A DNA stretch of 64,000 nt from Exiguobacterium sp. FSL W8-0210 (GTDB lineage: Bacteria; Bacillota; Bacilli; Exiguobacteriales; Exiguobacteriaceae), in NCBI RefSeq assembly GCF_038006045.1, contig NZ_JBBOUK010000001.1, positions 2,645,001 to 2,709,000 of the forward strand, given 5' to 3'. Under the pieces are notes generated by a model. That model had not been told where the DNA came from. It worked only from the letters and a program-made list of their open reading frames with translations, and searched no databases. The position numbers were made by a program, and so were the translations under genes. The first letter of the stretch is position 1, and each line of letters begins with the position of its first letter. Of this stretch, positions 35,352 to 44,649 are shown piece after piece.

Positions 35352-36572
35352 TCAAAACGAAAAATGAATCTCTTTTAGTTGACGAATCCGTTCTGTATCT
35401 TCAGCATACTCGCCTGCTTCATGCCAAGATCCCGCCTCTCCAAACTTTCCTTGATTCGACAAGAAATTATAGCTACCTATGACTAAATAAGTCTCATCAC
35501 ACATCAAGAGTTTGAAATGGGTATTCGAAACATGTAACTTCACTTTTCCTGGGTAGCCTTTTTTCAGCCATCTATTCTTCAAGTCTTTCGCGACCTTTTC
35601 AGACGTGACTGCTCGATCGTCCCGCATTCCTTTATCCATTCCAATACCATAGACGATTTTGATATCCACGCCACGTTTGAGTGCCGCCTCTATTTTATTC
35701 TTCAGGTTTTTGTCTCTCAGTAGCCAATTCCCTAACCACGGACTGACAATACAGATGTCAGAGTGTGCTTCATCAAAAGCGCGATAGAATAAATCCTTCA
35801 TCTGTTGGTTTTCAACGTAGTGCCGATTCATGGGTTTCACATCTTTCAGTTGTAAATCCTGAATGATTTGCCGCATCGTCTCGACGTCTAATCCGTCAGA
35901 CGACTTTTCTTTCAACAGTTCCATGACTTCTTGTAATGTCTCATCTTTGCTTTCATGAAGACGAAGAGCCGTCTGTAAATCAGCCATCATGGCTTCCGAC
36001 TGTTCAGCTGTCACGTCTGCATTTCGATCAATCTTCCCGTTCAATCCTTCAAGATCTTTCCTCATGTGCAGCGAATGGCTTTCCATCATGGCGTGCAATT
36101 CAGCCATTTTTTGATTGGATGACGCTTCCGTTTTTTGCATGACGTTCTCCATCGTTCGCAACACCTGCTCCATGTAATGATCCATCTGCATCATCAGTGC
36201 TCGTGTCAATTCGTGTTCTTGACGTGCCACGTCCATGGTAGGCGTTGATTTATAAGCAACTATTTCCGTAGCCTCAGGAGCAACCTGTACTTGCTTTGAC
36301 AAAAGATTGATTACGATAAAGCTCATACATAAAAGGACGACATAGATTGCCGACAGCAATTGATCAAATAAAAAGAAATGGAACATAGTCAAGAGTGTCA
36401 TCACGGCAAGTGTCATATAGGCGGTTCGTTGATCATAGTCGCGCTGTATGTACCAGATATAGACACTGATTAGACCGAGGATCAGTAACATCACTAAACT
36501 GATTCCCGCGGGAAATACCCATGGTAAAAAAGATACCAATACATTGACGATGAGTAATTGTCGTTGTGTCAT
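35352..36572 (-). CDS. Membrane-anchored phospholipase D-like protein
   Basis: A 406-residue protein with four N-terminal helices (residues 5-95) and a long cytoplasmic or external coiled coil (about 120-225). The C-terminal PLD-superfamily domain has one HxKxxxxD motif, 'HFKLLMCD', followed by 'LVIGSYNFLS'. A single HKD copy implies that the active enzyme is a dimer, as in Nuc-type nucleases. Start ATG 36572 follows AAGGAG, itself overlapping the stop of the OB-fold gene. PLD members cleave phosphodiesters in lipids or nucleic acids; the OB-fold partner favours nucleic acid, by inference. Confidence 0.8.
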   Translation of the reverse strand: MTQRQLLIVNVLVSFLPWVFPAGISLVMLLILGLISVYIWYIQRDYDQRTAYMTLAVMTLLTMFHFFLFDQLLSAIYVVLLCMSFIVINLLSKQVQVAPEATEIVAYKSTPTMDVARQEHELTRALMMQMDHYMEQVLRTMENVMQKTEASSNQKMAELHAMMESHSLHMRKDLEGLNGKIDRNADVTAEQSEAMMADLQTALRLHESKDETLQEVMELLKEKSSDGLDVETMRQIIQDLQLKDVKPMNRHYVENQQMKDLFYRAFDEAHSDICIVSPWLGNWLLRDKNLKNKIEAALKRGVDIKIVYGIGMDKGMRDDRAVTSEKVAKDLKNRWLKKGYPGKVKLHVSNTHFKLLMCDETYLVIGSYNFLSNQGKFGEAGSWHEAGEYAEDTERIRQLKEIHFSF

Positions 36573-36583
36573 GAGCGTCTCCT

Positions 36584-37606
36584 TCAATCTACTAAAACTT
36601 TATCAATGATGAGTTCGAGTTCATCTTGATAGACATCGACGGTCGCTACGACACGAATCGGAAAACGGGAAGTCATCGCATTTTCAATGCGCTCTTTTCT
36701 TCCCTTAATTTCATCATTGTCGGCTTTGAATAAGACTGCTTTGATTTGTGAATCGTCTTGCGTCAACTGCAAGAAGAGATGTCCTTTCTTCTCCGTCACT
36801 TGCTCGACCATTCCTTCGACGACGACTTGTGATCCACGGTCTGACGATTTGATGGATGAAATCTGACGTGTTTGCACCGTCTCTGCTTTTTTATTCGTGA
36901 CCTCCACGTCTCCTAACGTCTCCGGTACGAGCTCTAACTCACCTTTGTATTCGGTTACTTTTCCTGTGATTATGGCTGTAGCATGAACGGGGTACGTCGT
37001 AGCATCTGGTTGTAATGTCGAAAACAACGGAACTTTCAGTGATTGTCCATTTTCACTCTCGACCGTCAAGAAAATATGTCCCTTCGGATGAACATATTTC
37101 GAAACAATTTCGGCAGAGATCGTCTTTGTTTGTCCGATGTCGTCATTTGTGAGACGTTCGCTTTCTTTTGTCTCCATCACGACGAGATCTTTTTGTGTTT
37201 GGGGAATGATTTCAATCTTTCCTTGATATTCATCCACTTCTCCTGTAACAGTAATCTTCTGACCGACACTCATTTCTGTCGCGTCAATCGCTTTGTCTTT
37301 AAAAATAGGGACACTGATCGTTCCACTCGTATCTTTGACTTTTAGAAAGACATGCCCTTTATTCATGGACCGCTCTAGAATCGTTCCCGTAATAGTTTGT
37401 TGTTGCCCTTTCATCGAGGAATCGAGCGTTGCAATCGTCGTCGTTTGACCCGCTTCCGTCGTTTCGTCCGCTTTTACAGATGGGACGGGCTTTGTTGCGT
37501 TGTTTGAACTCGAATCAAACAGATTTAACTTATAGATCGCTCCCCCGACGAGTAATATCAGTATGCATGCAGTCACTACGATGAACGTTCCTTTTGATTG
37601 TTTCAC
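36584..37606 (-). CDS. Membrane-anchored protein with three OB-fold repeats
   Basis: A 340-residue protein from GTG 37606 after AAGGAG. One helix (about 8-26) is followed by a Thr/Ser linker. Three tandem repeats of about 90 residues each carry the same core: 'KGHVFLKVKD', 'KGHIFLTVES', 'KGHLFLQLTQ', with preceding 'ITGTILERSMN', 'ISAEIVSKYVH', 'VEGMVEQVTEK'. This is the pattern of nucleic-acid-binding OB folds found in exported nucleases. It is directly upstream of the PLD-like gene (12-bp gap), so the pair may bind and cut extracellular nucleic acid. The function is inferred. Confidence 0.75.
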   Translation of the reverse strand: MKQSKGTFIVVTACILILLVGGAIYKLNLFDSSSNNATKPVPSVKADETTEAGQTTTIATLDSSMKGQQQTITGTILERSMNKGHVFLKVKDTSGTISVPIFKDKAIDATEMSVGQKITVTGEVDEYQGKIEIIPQTQKDLVVMETKESERLTNDDIGQTKTISAEIVSKYVHPKGHIFLTVESENGQSLKVPLFSTLQPDATTYPVHATAIITGKVTEYKGELELVPETLGDVEVTNKKAETVQTRQISSIKSSDRGSQVVVEGMVEQVTEKKGHLFLQLTQDDSQIKAVLFKADNDEIKGRKERIENAMTSRFPIRVVATVDVYQDELELIIDKVLVD

Positions 37607-37936
37607 CTAAATTCACTCCTTAAGAATCTATAGCTAATATTTATTTTTGTATTATATTTCTAATTTTACACAACCACCCAAATCCTCATATTTATTTTCT
37701 GTACAAGTGGTCAATGTCTATTTTTTCAATACAGTAACTTTCAAAAGTTCATTCTGCAGATGTTTTTTAGTTTAATACCTGTCCACATCTTTTATTATTA
37801 AGTAAGTCTATCTAGCGGAAGGTATCTTCGGTATCACTAGTATTATTTCCTTGGCAATGATTTCAGTAAAAGAAGACGAGTGATCGCTGCATACGAATGA
37901 ACCTTACTCGACACACAGCACTTCACTTTTGGATGA
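37607..37936. other. AT-rich intergenic region
   Basis: Apart from a minus-strand TATAAT (37651-37656) likely to be the -10 box of the OB-fold operon, I see no gene or clear repeat in this 330-bp stretch. Confidence 0.45.
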
Positions 37937-37985
37937 ACAATAAAAAGACATCATAATAAGCCTAAATCGGCTTGTTATGATGTCT
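37937..37985 (-). terminator. Strong intrinsic terminator
   Basis: A 17-bp stem (AGACATCATAATAAGCC with its partner, one G-U pair) is followed on the minus strand by TTTTTA, just past the 38007 gene. Confidence 0.92.
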
Positions 37986-38006
37986 ACAGCATCCATGGGC
38001 ACACTT

Positions 38007-38579
38007 TTATCTCTTCTTCAATGAAATCATCAGTGGAATGGTTAGAAAAAGAGCGCCTAACGCTACGTATATAATAGTCAAAGCCTGCATCGCCTCAACG
38101 ACAATACTTCCTGAAATACCATACGCTAGCTGCAATTGATCTAATTCTCGATACATGTTGAAAAAGACGAGTGCAGATAGCAATGTAATACTAAACGGGA
38201 TGATCCATACTTTTTTCTGATTCGTTTTAATCGATGTCGAGAGGAAAACAAACTGTATCACCACAATAAGAAGAATCGGCACGAATACCGACATCACGTT
38301 CTCTTCGCTTTGGAAGAAAAATCCTCGATTATGTTGCTCTTTAAAGTATGCAGAATAGATCCACAAGCTGATCAAGTAAACAATCAGACTTCCCCACATC
38401 ATAAGTCTAATCAACGGACCATCTGATGTTCTGGTCACGATGTTTTGCTGCTCATAAAAATTAACCGGCTTTTCTTCGTTCAATTTTTTGAGTTCTTCAT
38501 ATTGAACCTTGTTTCCGCACTTCGGACAATACTCATACTGTTTTTGAATACTCGTTTGGCAACTCGAACATGTCGTCAT
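38007..38579 (-). CDS. Zinc-ribbon four-helix membrane protein
   Basis: A 190-residue protein with an N-terminal zinc ribbon (CSSC...CPKC in the first 22 residues), a short linker and four hydrophobic helices. The start at ATG 38579 is chosen for GAGGAGG. Another ATG at 38618 overlaps the upstream stop but has no ribosome binding site. It resembles the zinc-ribbon proteins at 12816-17853 in layout only. Co-transcribed with the secreted protein upstream. The function is unknown. Confidence 0.68.
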   Translation of the reverse strand: MTTCSSCQTSIQKQYEYCPKCGNKVQYEELKKLNEEKPVNFYEQQNIVTRTSDGPLIRLMMWGSLIVYLISLWIYSAYFKEQHNRGFFFQSEENVMSVFVPILLIVVIQFVFLSTSIKTNQKKVWIIPFSITLLSALVFFNMYRELDQLQLAYGISGSIVVEAMQALTIIYVALGALFLTIPLMISLKKR

Positions 38580-38617
38580 CTTCCTGTCCTCCTCATCCTT
38601 ATTAAAGATACGATTCA

Positions 38618-40255
38618 TTATTCAGGAGCTGACTCAAACAGATGCAAATATCGGACATATCCTTTTTCATCGTAGACTACTTCTAAAGCATTCTTCTTTT
38701 TGACAGTATAGAGACTGATTTTTTTGATTTGATGTTGATCAAGCGCGCTGTTCCCTCGCATCAATTTCGAAGACAACGCCGGGTCGAATCGGTAAGACTT
38801 CTTCGGTTTTCCGAAAACATCCATTATTTGTTTTTCACTAATATCGTTCCGTTTTTCCGTACTCATCGGTAAAAGTATTTCGTCCACAGTTTTCTTATTG
38901 CGATATGTTCCGTACAAGGCATTCCCTTTAAAAATACCACTCGTATAGACTTTTCCTTGGTAATAGAACTTTCCATTCGTTCCTTTTACTTTAGAGTAAG
39001 AATCATACAACTTATGCGAAGCCTTCACGAACGTTCCGGTTTGATTCAACATATTCTTCTGAGACGTTAACCATTTCACGTTCGTTGTGTTTGATGCTTT
39101 TCTGACGGTTAATGAAAGTGTGGCCGTGTACCCTTCATATGTCCCTTTGATTGTTACTTTACCAGGCGATTTTCCGATTAACTTCCCATTTGAGAAGTAA
39201 GCGATTTGTGAATTATCCGAGCGCCACGCGACTTGATTCGTCAATTTCGTTTTCGTACCGTCTTTCGCTATTGCGACAAACGTCGGCGTCATATCATTTC
39301 GAACAATCAATGAATTAAAGTCTGTACTAATCTGTGCGTTCACAGTTCGCTTTTTTAAGTTTTTCGTATCGTAGACACGAACCGGGTCACCTGTCGTAAT
39401 GATTCTAGACGAGTTTTCGTTAAAGGCAATCCGTGACTCGTCTAGATTTGTATAAATCCGCTTCGCTGTTTGCATATCATATAAGATTCCTTTAGAAGTA
39501 CCAAGGAACATGCCACTCTCGTCTAAATCAATATCATCGTAGGTTTTCAGTGTCGAGAGGACCGACTTATTGTATGGACTCTTAGACTGATAGATACGGG
39601 AGCTATACGTATTAAAAACAAGCGTATTCGATTGTGTCAGATCGTATGAGATGATATTTTCTGATGGTAACACTTCCGTTATCAAATCTAAGTTATGGTT
39701 CATGACACGAATCGAGGTGTTATCACCAATCATGATGTAATCATTCGATACTTTTAGCGCACCATATGTGTCAATCCCGCGAGCAGCTAATACCTTTTCA
39801 CTATTCAGGTCATATAAAAAAATATGGTCGTCAGATGCGATGACGAGTTTCGAGGAGTTCGGCAAAAAGTTCACTTTGATCCCGCTATTGAATCGATACG
39901 TCTCTCCATTGTATTCAAGACTGTCAATCGTACAAATTTCATCTCCGAACGCATCATAAATCGTAAAGTACGTGTGCCAAAATTCTTTGGCGATGAATTT
40001 CGACTCGTCCTTACTAACATCTAGCAATGTATCCCCCGTAGGATTTTTCCGTAACAATATACCTGTTTTTAAATCAAAGAGCTTCGTTCCTTCGTAATCA
40101 GAGTGATACATCGTATTGCCTCGAATGATCATGTTATTTCCAGTCACATCGTTTTCTTTAATTTGAGCGACAGTTGGCAGACTGACACTTGCTGATGCTG
40201 ACATTCCAGGGTACAACAGCGAAATCACTACAGCTCCTGCTATCATTTTTTTCAT
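38618..40255 (-). CDS. Large secreted propeller-like protein with Ig-like domain
   Basis: A 545-residue protein with a signal peptide ('MKKMIAGAVVISLLYPGMSASAS'). Residues about 40-330 repeat short units with a hydrophobic strand then Asp/Lys ('KLVIASDDHIFLYDL', 'MFLGTSKGILYDM', 'SRIITTGDPVRVYDT'), as in WD40/quinoprotein-like propellers. They are followed by a Big_2-like Ig fold ('KLIGKSPGKVTIKGTYEGYTATLSLTV') and a C-terminal domain of about 140 residues. It is probably cell-surface associated. No enzyme motif is seen. Confidence 0.68.
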   Translation of the reverse strand: MKKMIAGAVVISLLYPGMSASASVSLPTVAQIKENDVTGNNMIIRGNTMYHSDYEGTKLFDLKTGILLRKNPTGDTLLDVSKDESKFIAKEFWHTYFTIYDAFGDEICTIDSLEYNGETYRFNSGIKVNFLPNSSKLVIASDDHIFLYDLNSEKVLAARGIDTYGALKVSNDYIMIGDNTSIRVMNHNLDLITEVLPSENIISYDLTQSNTLVFNTYSSRIYQSKSPYNKSVLSTLKTYDDIDLDESGMFLGTSKGILYDMQTAKRIYTNLDESRIAFNENSSRIITTGDPVRVYDTKNLKKRTVNAQISTDFNSLIVRNDMTPTFVAIAKDGTKTKLTNQVAWRSDNSQIAYFSNGKLIGKSPGKVTIKGTYEGYTATLSLTVRKASNTTNVKWLTSQKNMLNQTGTFVKASHKLYDSYSKVKGTNGKFYYQGKVYTSGIFKGNALYGTYRNKKTVDEILLPMSTEKRNDISEKQIMDVFGKPKKSYRFDPALSSKLMRGNSALDQHQIKKISLYTVKKKNALEVVYDEKGYVRYLHLFESAPE

Positions 40256-40397
40256 TTTTTCATCTCCTTATTCTTCAACGGATATCCTACATATTATAGA
40301 AAAAGTAATAAAAATAAAGGATTAATTTGAAATATAAGGAAATAATATTATTGAGTGCGGATTTTATATACTTTACTAAATAGAATTTAACAATAAA

Positions 40398-40426
40398 TTG
40401 TAATAATGTTTTTTATTGTATAATAT
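40398..40426 (+). promoter_or_regulatory. Promoter of the disrupted 40501 gene
   Basis: TTGTAA and TAATAT are separated by 17 bp, with an overlapping TATAAT. A leader of about 70 nt leads to a strong GAGGAGG before ATG 40501. Confidence 0.55.
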
Positions 40427-40500
40427 ATAGGCAAGATACAATGTTTCGCATGGATCAAAGGATTTATTTGGACACTTATTTCAATAGAGGAGGTCTTGTA

Positions 40501-40519
40501 TGAAAGGACTACACACCGT
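40501..40519 (+). pseudogene. Start of an unknown gene cut off by IS insertion
   Basis: ATG 40501 with GAGGAGG seven bases upstream begins MKGLHT. After six codons the sequence becomes the terminus of an IS21-type element. The rest of the gene is not present to the right of the IS block, so it was lost by deletion. Its identity cannot be told from six residues. Confidence 0.6.
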
Positions 40520-40540
40520 TGTATTTTGCAATAGGTTTGT

Positions 40541-42225
40541 GGTTCTTACGCAATGTTAGTGAACGTTGACGGGTATACTCCCGAATAAACAAAATCGTTT
40601 TCTTACAATATTAAAGCTTCGGATCTGGATTACGACAGAGCACTCGAATACGGAGTAGATCGAAGTTAGCACGCCCATATATGAGGCGTTCGATCATTTT
40701 CAATCGATTGACATTACCTTCCACGTAGCCATTGTTTTCTTCGTACTGACAGGCTGCCAAAATGACCGGAAGATCTTTTTTGAGGCGACGTACAAAACGA
40801 GCGAGCCTCGGATGCGCCATGACTTTCGGGTTCATAATCAATTGGAGCAGCTCCTCGCTATCTCGCACGCGTATGGCTTCTCGGAATCCTTGGATGAAGC
40901 AGAATGGGATTGAAAGATCCGGATATTCGCGCAGCAACTCTGAAACATCTGCGATGTCTTTCTCATTCTTTTTCGGCCATTGCCAAAGTAGTCGACACGC
41001 ATCTTTACGCGAAAAAAAGAGCGGATTTTCCAGAAGCAGCCCCCTACGAATATCTCGAGCCTGATAGCGGATAGCCCCGTAAGATCCCTTATACCCTAGA
41101 CCTCTGAGCAACCGTTCGATTTCCTTCAATGTCAAATGGTTCATACGTACTCTCTTAAATGGTCCATATAGCGATCAATTGAGTGGGGACGCTTCGGTCG
41201 TAGTAACGAGGTTTGATCATTAAGCTCACTATACTTCTTGACAGTTCGCCAATTCAGGTGAAGAGAACGAGCGATTGCATTCAGGGACATGCCCTTTCGA
41301 TACATGGCTTGAACAAAAGAGACAAGTATTTGACGATTAGAATCGATAGGCAGTAAGTCTGTGATAGAGGACGGAAGTTCCTCTACCGCAGACTGTTTCT
41401 TAGGGATAGGCAGGCGACCAGGTAGCACACGTCTACAAACGGTAACGAACAACTCCCACAGATTGTGGATCAGGTGGAAACGATCACTCACTACTGTGAC
41501 GCCTTTTTTCTGAAGTGTTTCCTGATATCCTGGGAATCTGTCTGAAGACGCTCGGACAGGCTTTTCGATGAGTCGATCCATCCATGCGATCAGCTCGTCG
41601 GGATTCCGTGAACGGAATAATTCGATTGGACGATGGGTCTGTGCATTGCAGATGATTGTTCCATAACGACGTCCTTTTTTGAAGGCGAAGTCGTCAATCC
41701 CGATGATACCTGGCTGTTCCGAAGGAACAGGGACGCGTCTCAAAATCTTGAGAAGTGTATCGTGACTGATCCTTATACCGATCGTCGGGCAAACACGTGC
41801 CGCTTCCTTAGCATTCATGGCAAGCATCAATGTCGTCAATACATGGTTGGTCCGATTGGTCCGTCTAGAATAAGGTATCGCCCACTCGAGGCGTTCAGTA
41901 AAAATGATGCGTTCACAATTCGGATTATCGCAAAACCATTTCGGAACCCGGAGCGTGAGTCGGATACAATGCTGTATTCTGAACAGGTCACCAATCCTTC
42001 TTCAAGTGAAACCATGCCTTCTGTCACAACGTGCACCGCAGTCCGGACAGTGGCTAGTGGATGAGACAAGATGCGCCATAAGGTGTGTTTCGTGATCAGT
42101 CTTCTCCATCGTCATGATGCGAATACGCGGATCCAGCTCTTCGATCTCGTACATAGGAATCAGTCCTTTTTAACTCTATTCCCATAGTATTGAAAACATT
42201 ACCTCACTAACATTGCGTAAGAACC
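40541..42225 (-). mobile_element. ISL3-type insertion sequence
   Basis: Perfect terminal inverted repeats (GGTTCTTACGCAATGTTAGTGA) bound 1685 bp, with an 8-bp target duplication AGGTTTGT at 40533-40540 and 42226-42233. Ends beginning GGTTCTT and an 8-bp duplication fit the ISL3 family. The transposase gene is degraded. Confidence 0.9.
40611..42154 (-). pseudogene. ISL3-type transposase, degraded
   Basis: From ATG 42154 the frame encodes the ISL3 zinc finger ('HCPDCGARC' and 'WFCDNPNCERIIFTERL') but is stopped by TGA at 42002-42004, where CGA (Arg) would restore coding. The frame then continues through the DDE region ('IIGIDDFAFKKGRRYGT', 'SDRFHLIHN') to 41141. A one-base shift there moves the C-terminal third (40611-41144, 'YEENNGYVEGNVNRLK') into another frame with an ATGA overlap. 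Two lesions make the element non-autonomous unless the overlap is a natural two-gene arrangement. Confidence 0.8.
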
Positions 42226-42277
42226 AGGTTTGTGCAGTAAACTGCAGAAAAAAGTACAGAACTTTGCCAGTACATAT

Positions 42278-42994
42278 TTAATTTCTTGATAATGCATGTG
42301 TGACGCGGTAACTGTCACCCGTGAAAGTCAGAATGTGCGCATGATGAATCACGCAATCGACGAGTGCCGACTTCAATCTCGGGTCTGTGAAAATGCGATT
42401 CCATTGACTGAATTCTAGATTTGATGTGATGATGATACTTTTCTTTTCGTACCAGTCTGTTATGAGATGGAAAAGCAGCTCAGCGGACTCTTTGGATAAT
42501 GGAAGATAGCCCATCTCATCTAAGACGATAAGATCCGCGGAATCGAGACGTGCGTGGAAGCTACTCAGCTTCCCATCACGCCATGCCTTGGTAAGTTGCT
42601 CTACGAGCTCCGAAACACGAAAGAATCGTACCTCCTTTCCTTTACGGCAGGCTTCCCGTCCTAGACCAATCGCTAGATGCGTCTTCCCTGTGCCGGGGGC
42701 ACCTGTGAGTACGATATTTTGTTGATGATCGATGAAGGATAGTGACATCAATTCCTCTTTTTTGAGATGGCGGGGAAAGTAGATGTTATCATGCCAACGA
42801 TAGTCTTCAAGCGATTTGTTATTGATGAACTTTGATTTTTTTATGAGCCTCTCTGCCTTCGCTTCTTCACAAAGCCTCATCTCCGTCTCGAAGAGTCGCA
42901 TGAGAAACATCTCGGACGATTCCATCGGAATCGATTCGTAAATTTCAGCGACGTATGCGAGTCGGAGGGATTTGCACATTTCTTTTAGATTCAC
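42278..42994 (-). CDS. istB: IS21-type ATPase helper (IstB), remnant element
   Basis: A 238-residue AAA+ ATPase with Walker A GAPGTGKTH and Walker B LIVLDEMGYL. It is nearly identical to the copy at 50249-50965. It assists IstA in target choice and strand transfer. Its partner istA is truncated, so this copy could only act in trans. Confidence 0.9.
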   Translation of the reverse strand: MNLKEMCKSLRLAYVAEIYESIPMESSEMFLMRLFETEMRLCEEAKAERLIKKSKFINNKSLEDYRWHDNIYFPRHLKKEELMSLSFIDHQQNIVLTGAPGTGKTHLAIGLGREACRKGKEVRFFRVSELVEQLTKAWRDGKLSSFHARLDSADLIVLDEMGYLPLSKESAELLFHLITDWYEKKSIIITSNLEFSQWNRIFTDPRLKSALVDCVIHHAHILTFTGDSYRVTHALSRN

Positions 42995-43633
42995 GGCTGC
43001 ACCTCACTCTGCCACGGTCGGTTCAAACTGTCATACTTGCTCCAGTCGACATCGTAGGGATGCTCTTCGATGTCCGAATACGCATCGCTCTGGCTCAGTA
43101 GTTCATATAATCGTTCATCGATTTCAGTGATGGAATGCATGACTAATCTAGAACGTAGCCACCCCAGTCTTTCTCTCTGTATCATCAGATTTTGGATGTT
43201 CAAACACTCTCGAATTCGTCCAGGGAGGTACTCCGCGTGACGTGAATGACCATAACTACGTGGCTTTTTATACCATTCTTTGAGAATGCTTTCCCAAGGT
43301 AACGCCCTTTTCGTCATCATATAAGGTCGTTTTTCTTCGTACAGGATTTCTCCGTGACGAGAAATGATTTTCATATCGTCCCATTTCAGGATTGCTCTCA
43401 CTTGTCCATGTCGAGAACCAAATCGAACGAGAATTTTCGTTTGATCGATGGTCACTTCTCCATATTTGTTCACCTTCAAGAGTTCCTCCCTAAACACCGG
43501 AAAATCTTCTTCCAGCAGTCGAAGGAGATACTTTTGCTCTTCCACAACGAGATCTTTGATCCGTACTTTCTTTTCGTAATGTATACGTTCCATGTCATCC
43601 CTGAGGGATGATGCGAGGCGCCGGTTCAACGAC
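42991..43633 (-). pseudogene. istA: IS21-type transposase (IstA), C-terminal remnant
   Basis: It encodes the C-terminal 213 residues of the IstA seen complete at 50962-52398. The N-terminal HTH and DDE core are missing because the sequence switches at 43633 to the end of another IS21-type element. Confidence 0.88.
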
Positions 43634-43887
43634 TGTCAACAGCGGTTTAAAATCCCTTCTTAATAACGGATTAAAAATCCCTTTTTTACACGTTACTCTT
43701 GGAAACTATCGACACGGGTCGGCTGGATGCCGGCCCGTTTCTTTTCCCTCATCCGATATGAATCTCCCCGAATGTTAAAAGTGGTCGCATGATGAAGAAG
43801 ACGATCTAAAATTGCGGTTGCCAAAACCTCGTCACCAAATATTTGTCGACGTCAAGTAGAAATTGACGTTTTCTGCTCGATTGATAT

Positions 43888-44649
43888 TTACACTTCTGTT
43901 GAAAATAAATTCTTACGATTTCTCATGCGATGACTGTCGTCATCGCTATGAATCACTTCGACACGATGTAAGAGACGGTCTAATATTGCAGTTGTGATTC
44001 CTTGATCACCAATTAGTTCGCCCCATTGATCCGGACTTTTATTCGAGGTTAGAATAATTGAGCTTCGTTCATACAGATGATTGATAAGATGGAAGAATAG
44101 ATTAGCTTCTCTCTGATCCATCGCCATATACATCAAATCGTCAACGATGACGAGATCGGATTCTCTCAAACGCTTTAGTTGAACTTTAGACTTATTAGAA
44201 AACTCCTCCGATTTCAATAAGTGAATCAACTCACCCATCGTAACGAAAAATACTCTGTATCCACGTTGGACAGCTTCTAATCCCAAGCCGACTGCTAAAA
44301 ACGTTTTGCCGACGCCAGGCGGACCGAGTAGGATTAAGTTATAATGCTGCTCGAGCCAACTCAATTCGATCAACTGCTTCAATTGTCGGCCCGTCAGGGC
44401 CGTTTGTTCATCAATTTTAAATTCTGATAATGGCTTCAAAAAAGGGAAGCGAGCCCATTTCATACGTCTTTCTAAGCTCTTCGCTTCTCGTTTCTCCCGT
44501 TCATGACGTGTGATGGCTTCGAGAAACTCTAGATACGTCCAAGATGATTTCTCAGCTTCTCGTAAAATCTGTGGAAGCGCATCGGCGGTCTCCGCCAATC
44601 TCAACTGTCTGAACTGCTGTTGTAAGTCTGTCACGGTCTGATTCATCAC
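43888..44649 (-). CDS. istB: IstB of the second IS21-type element
   Basis: A 253-residue AAA+ ATPase with GPPGVGKTF (Walker A) and LVIVDDLMYM (Walker B). Clearly diverged from the IstB copies at 42278 and 50249. ATG overlaps the istA stop by 4 bases. Confidence 0.92.
   Translation of the reverse strand: MMNQTVTDLQQQFRQLRLAETADALPQILREAEKSSWTYLEFLEAITRHEREKREAKSLERRMKWARFPFLKPLSEFKIDEQTALTGRQLKQLIELSWLEQHYNLILLGPPGVGKTFLAVGLGLEAVQRGYRVFFVTMGELIHLLKSEEFSNKSKVQLKRLRESDLVIVDDLMYMAMDQREANLFFHLINHLYERSSIILTSNKSPDQWGELIGDQGITTAILDRLLHRVEVIHSDDDSHRMRNRKNLFSTEV

Larger units (their letters stand above)
40520..43633 (-). mobile_element. IS21-type element remnant, split by an ISL3-type element
   Basis: The left end (TGTATTTTGCAATAGG) at 40520 and the segment 42226-43633 match the intact element at 50187-52548, in the same orientation. 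They are interrupted by 40541-42225. The element stops abruptly inside istA at 43633, where a different IS21-type element begins. Single-base differences from the intact copy show the two are not recent duplicates. Confidence 0.85.

Noticed and set aside
36584..36587. Earlier start of the PLD-like gene overlapping the OB-fold stop
   Set aside because: That start would place the ribosome binding site inside the coding region; ATG 36572 behind AAGGAG is better.
43634..43887. Short direct repeats resembling a CRISPR or iteron array (TTAAAATCCC, ATTAAAAATCCC)
   Set aside because: Only two copies per side, mirrored at 46450-46490; they are the multiple terminal repeats of an IS21-type element.
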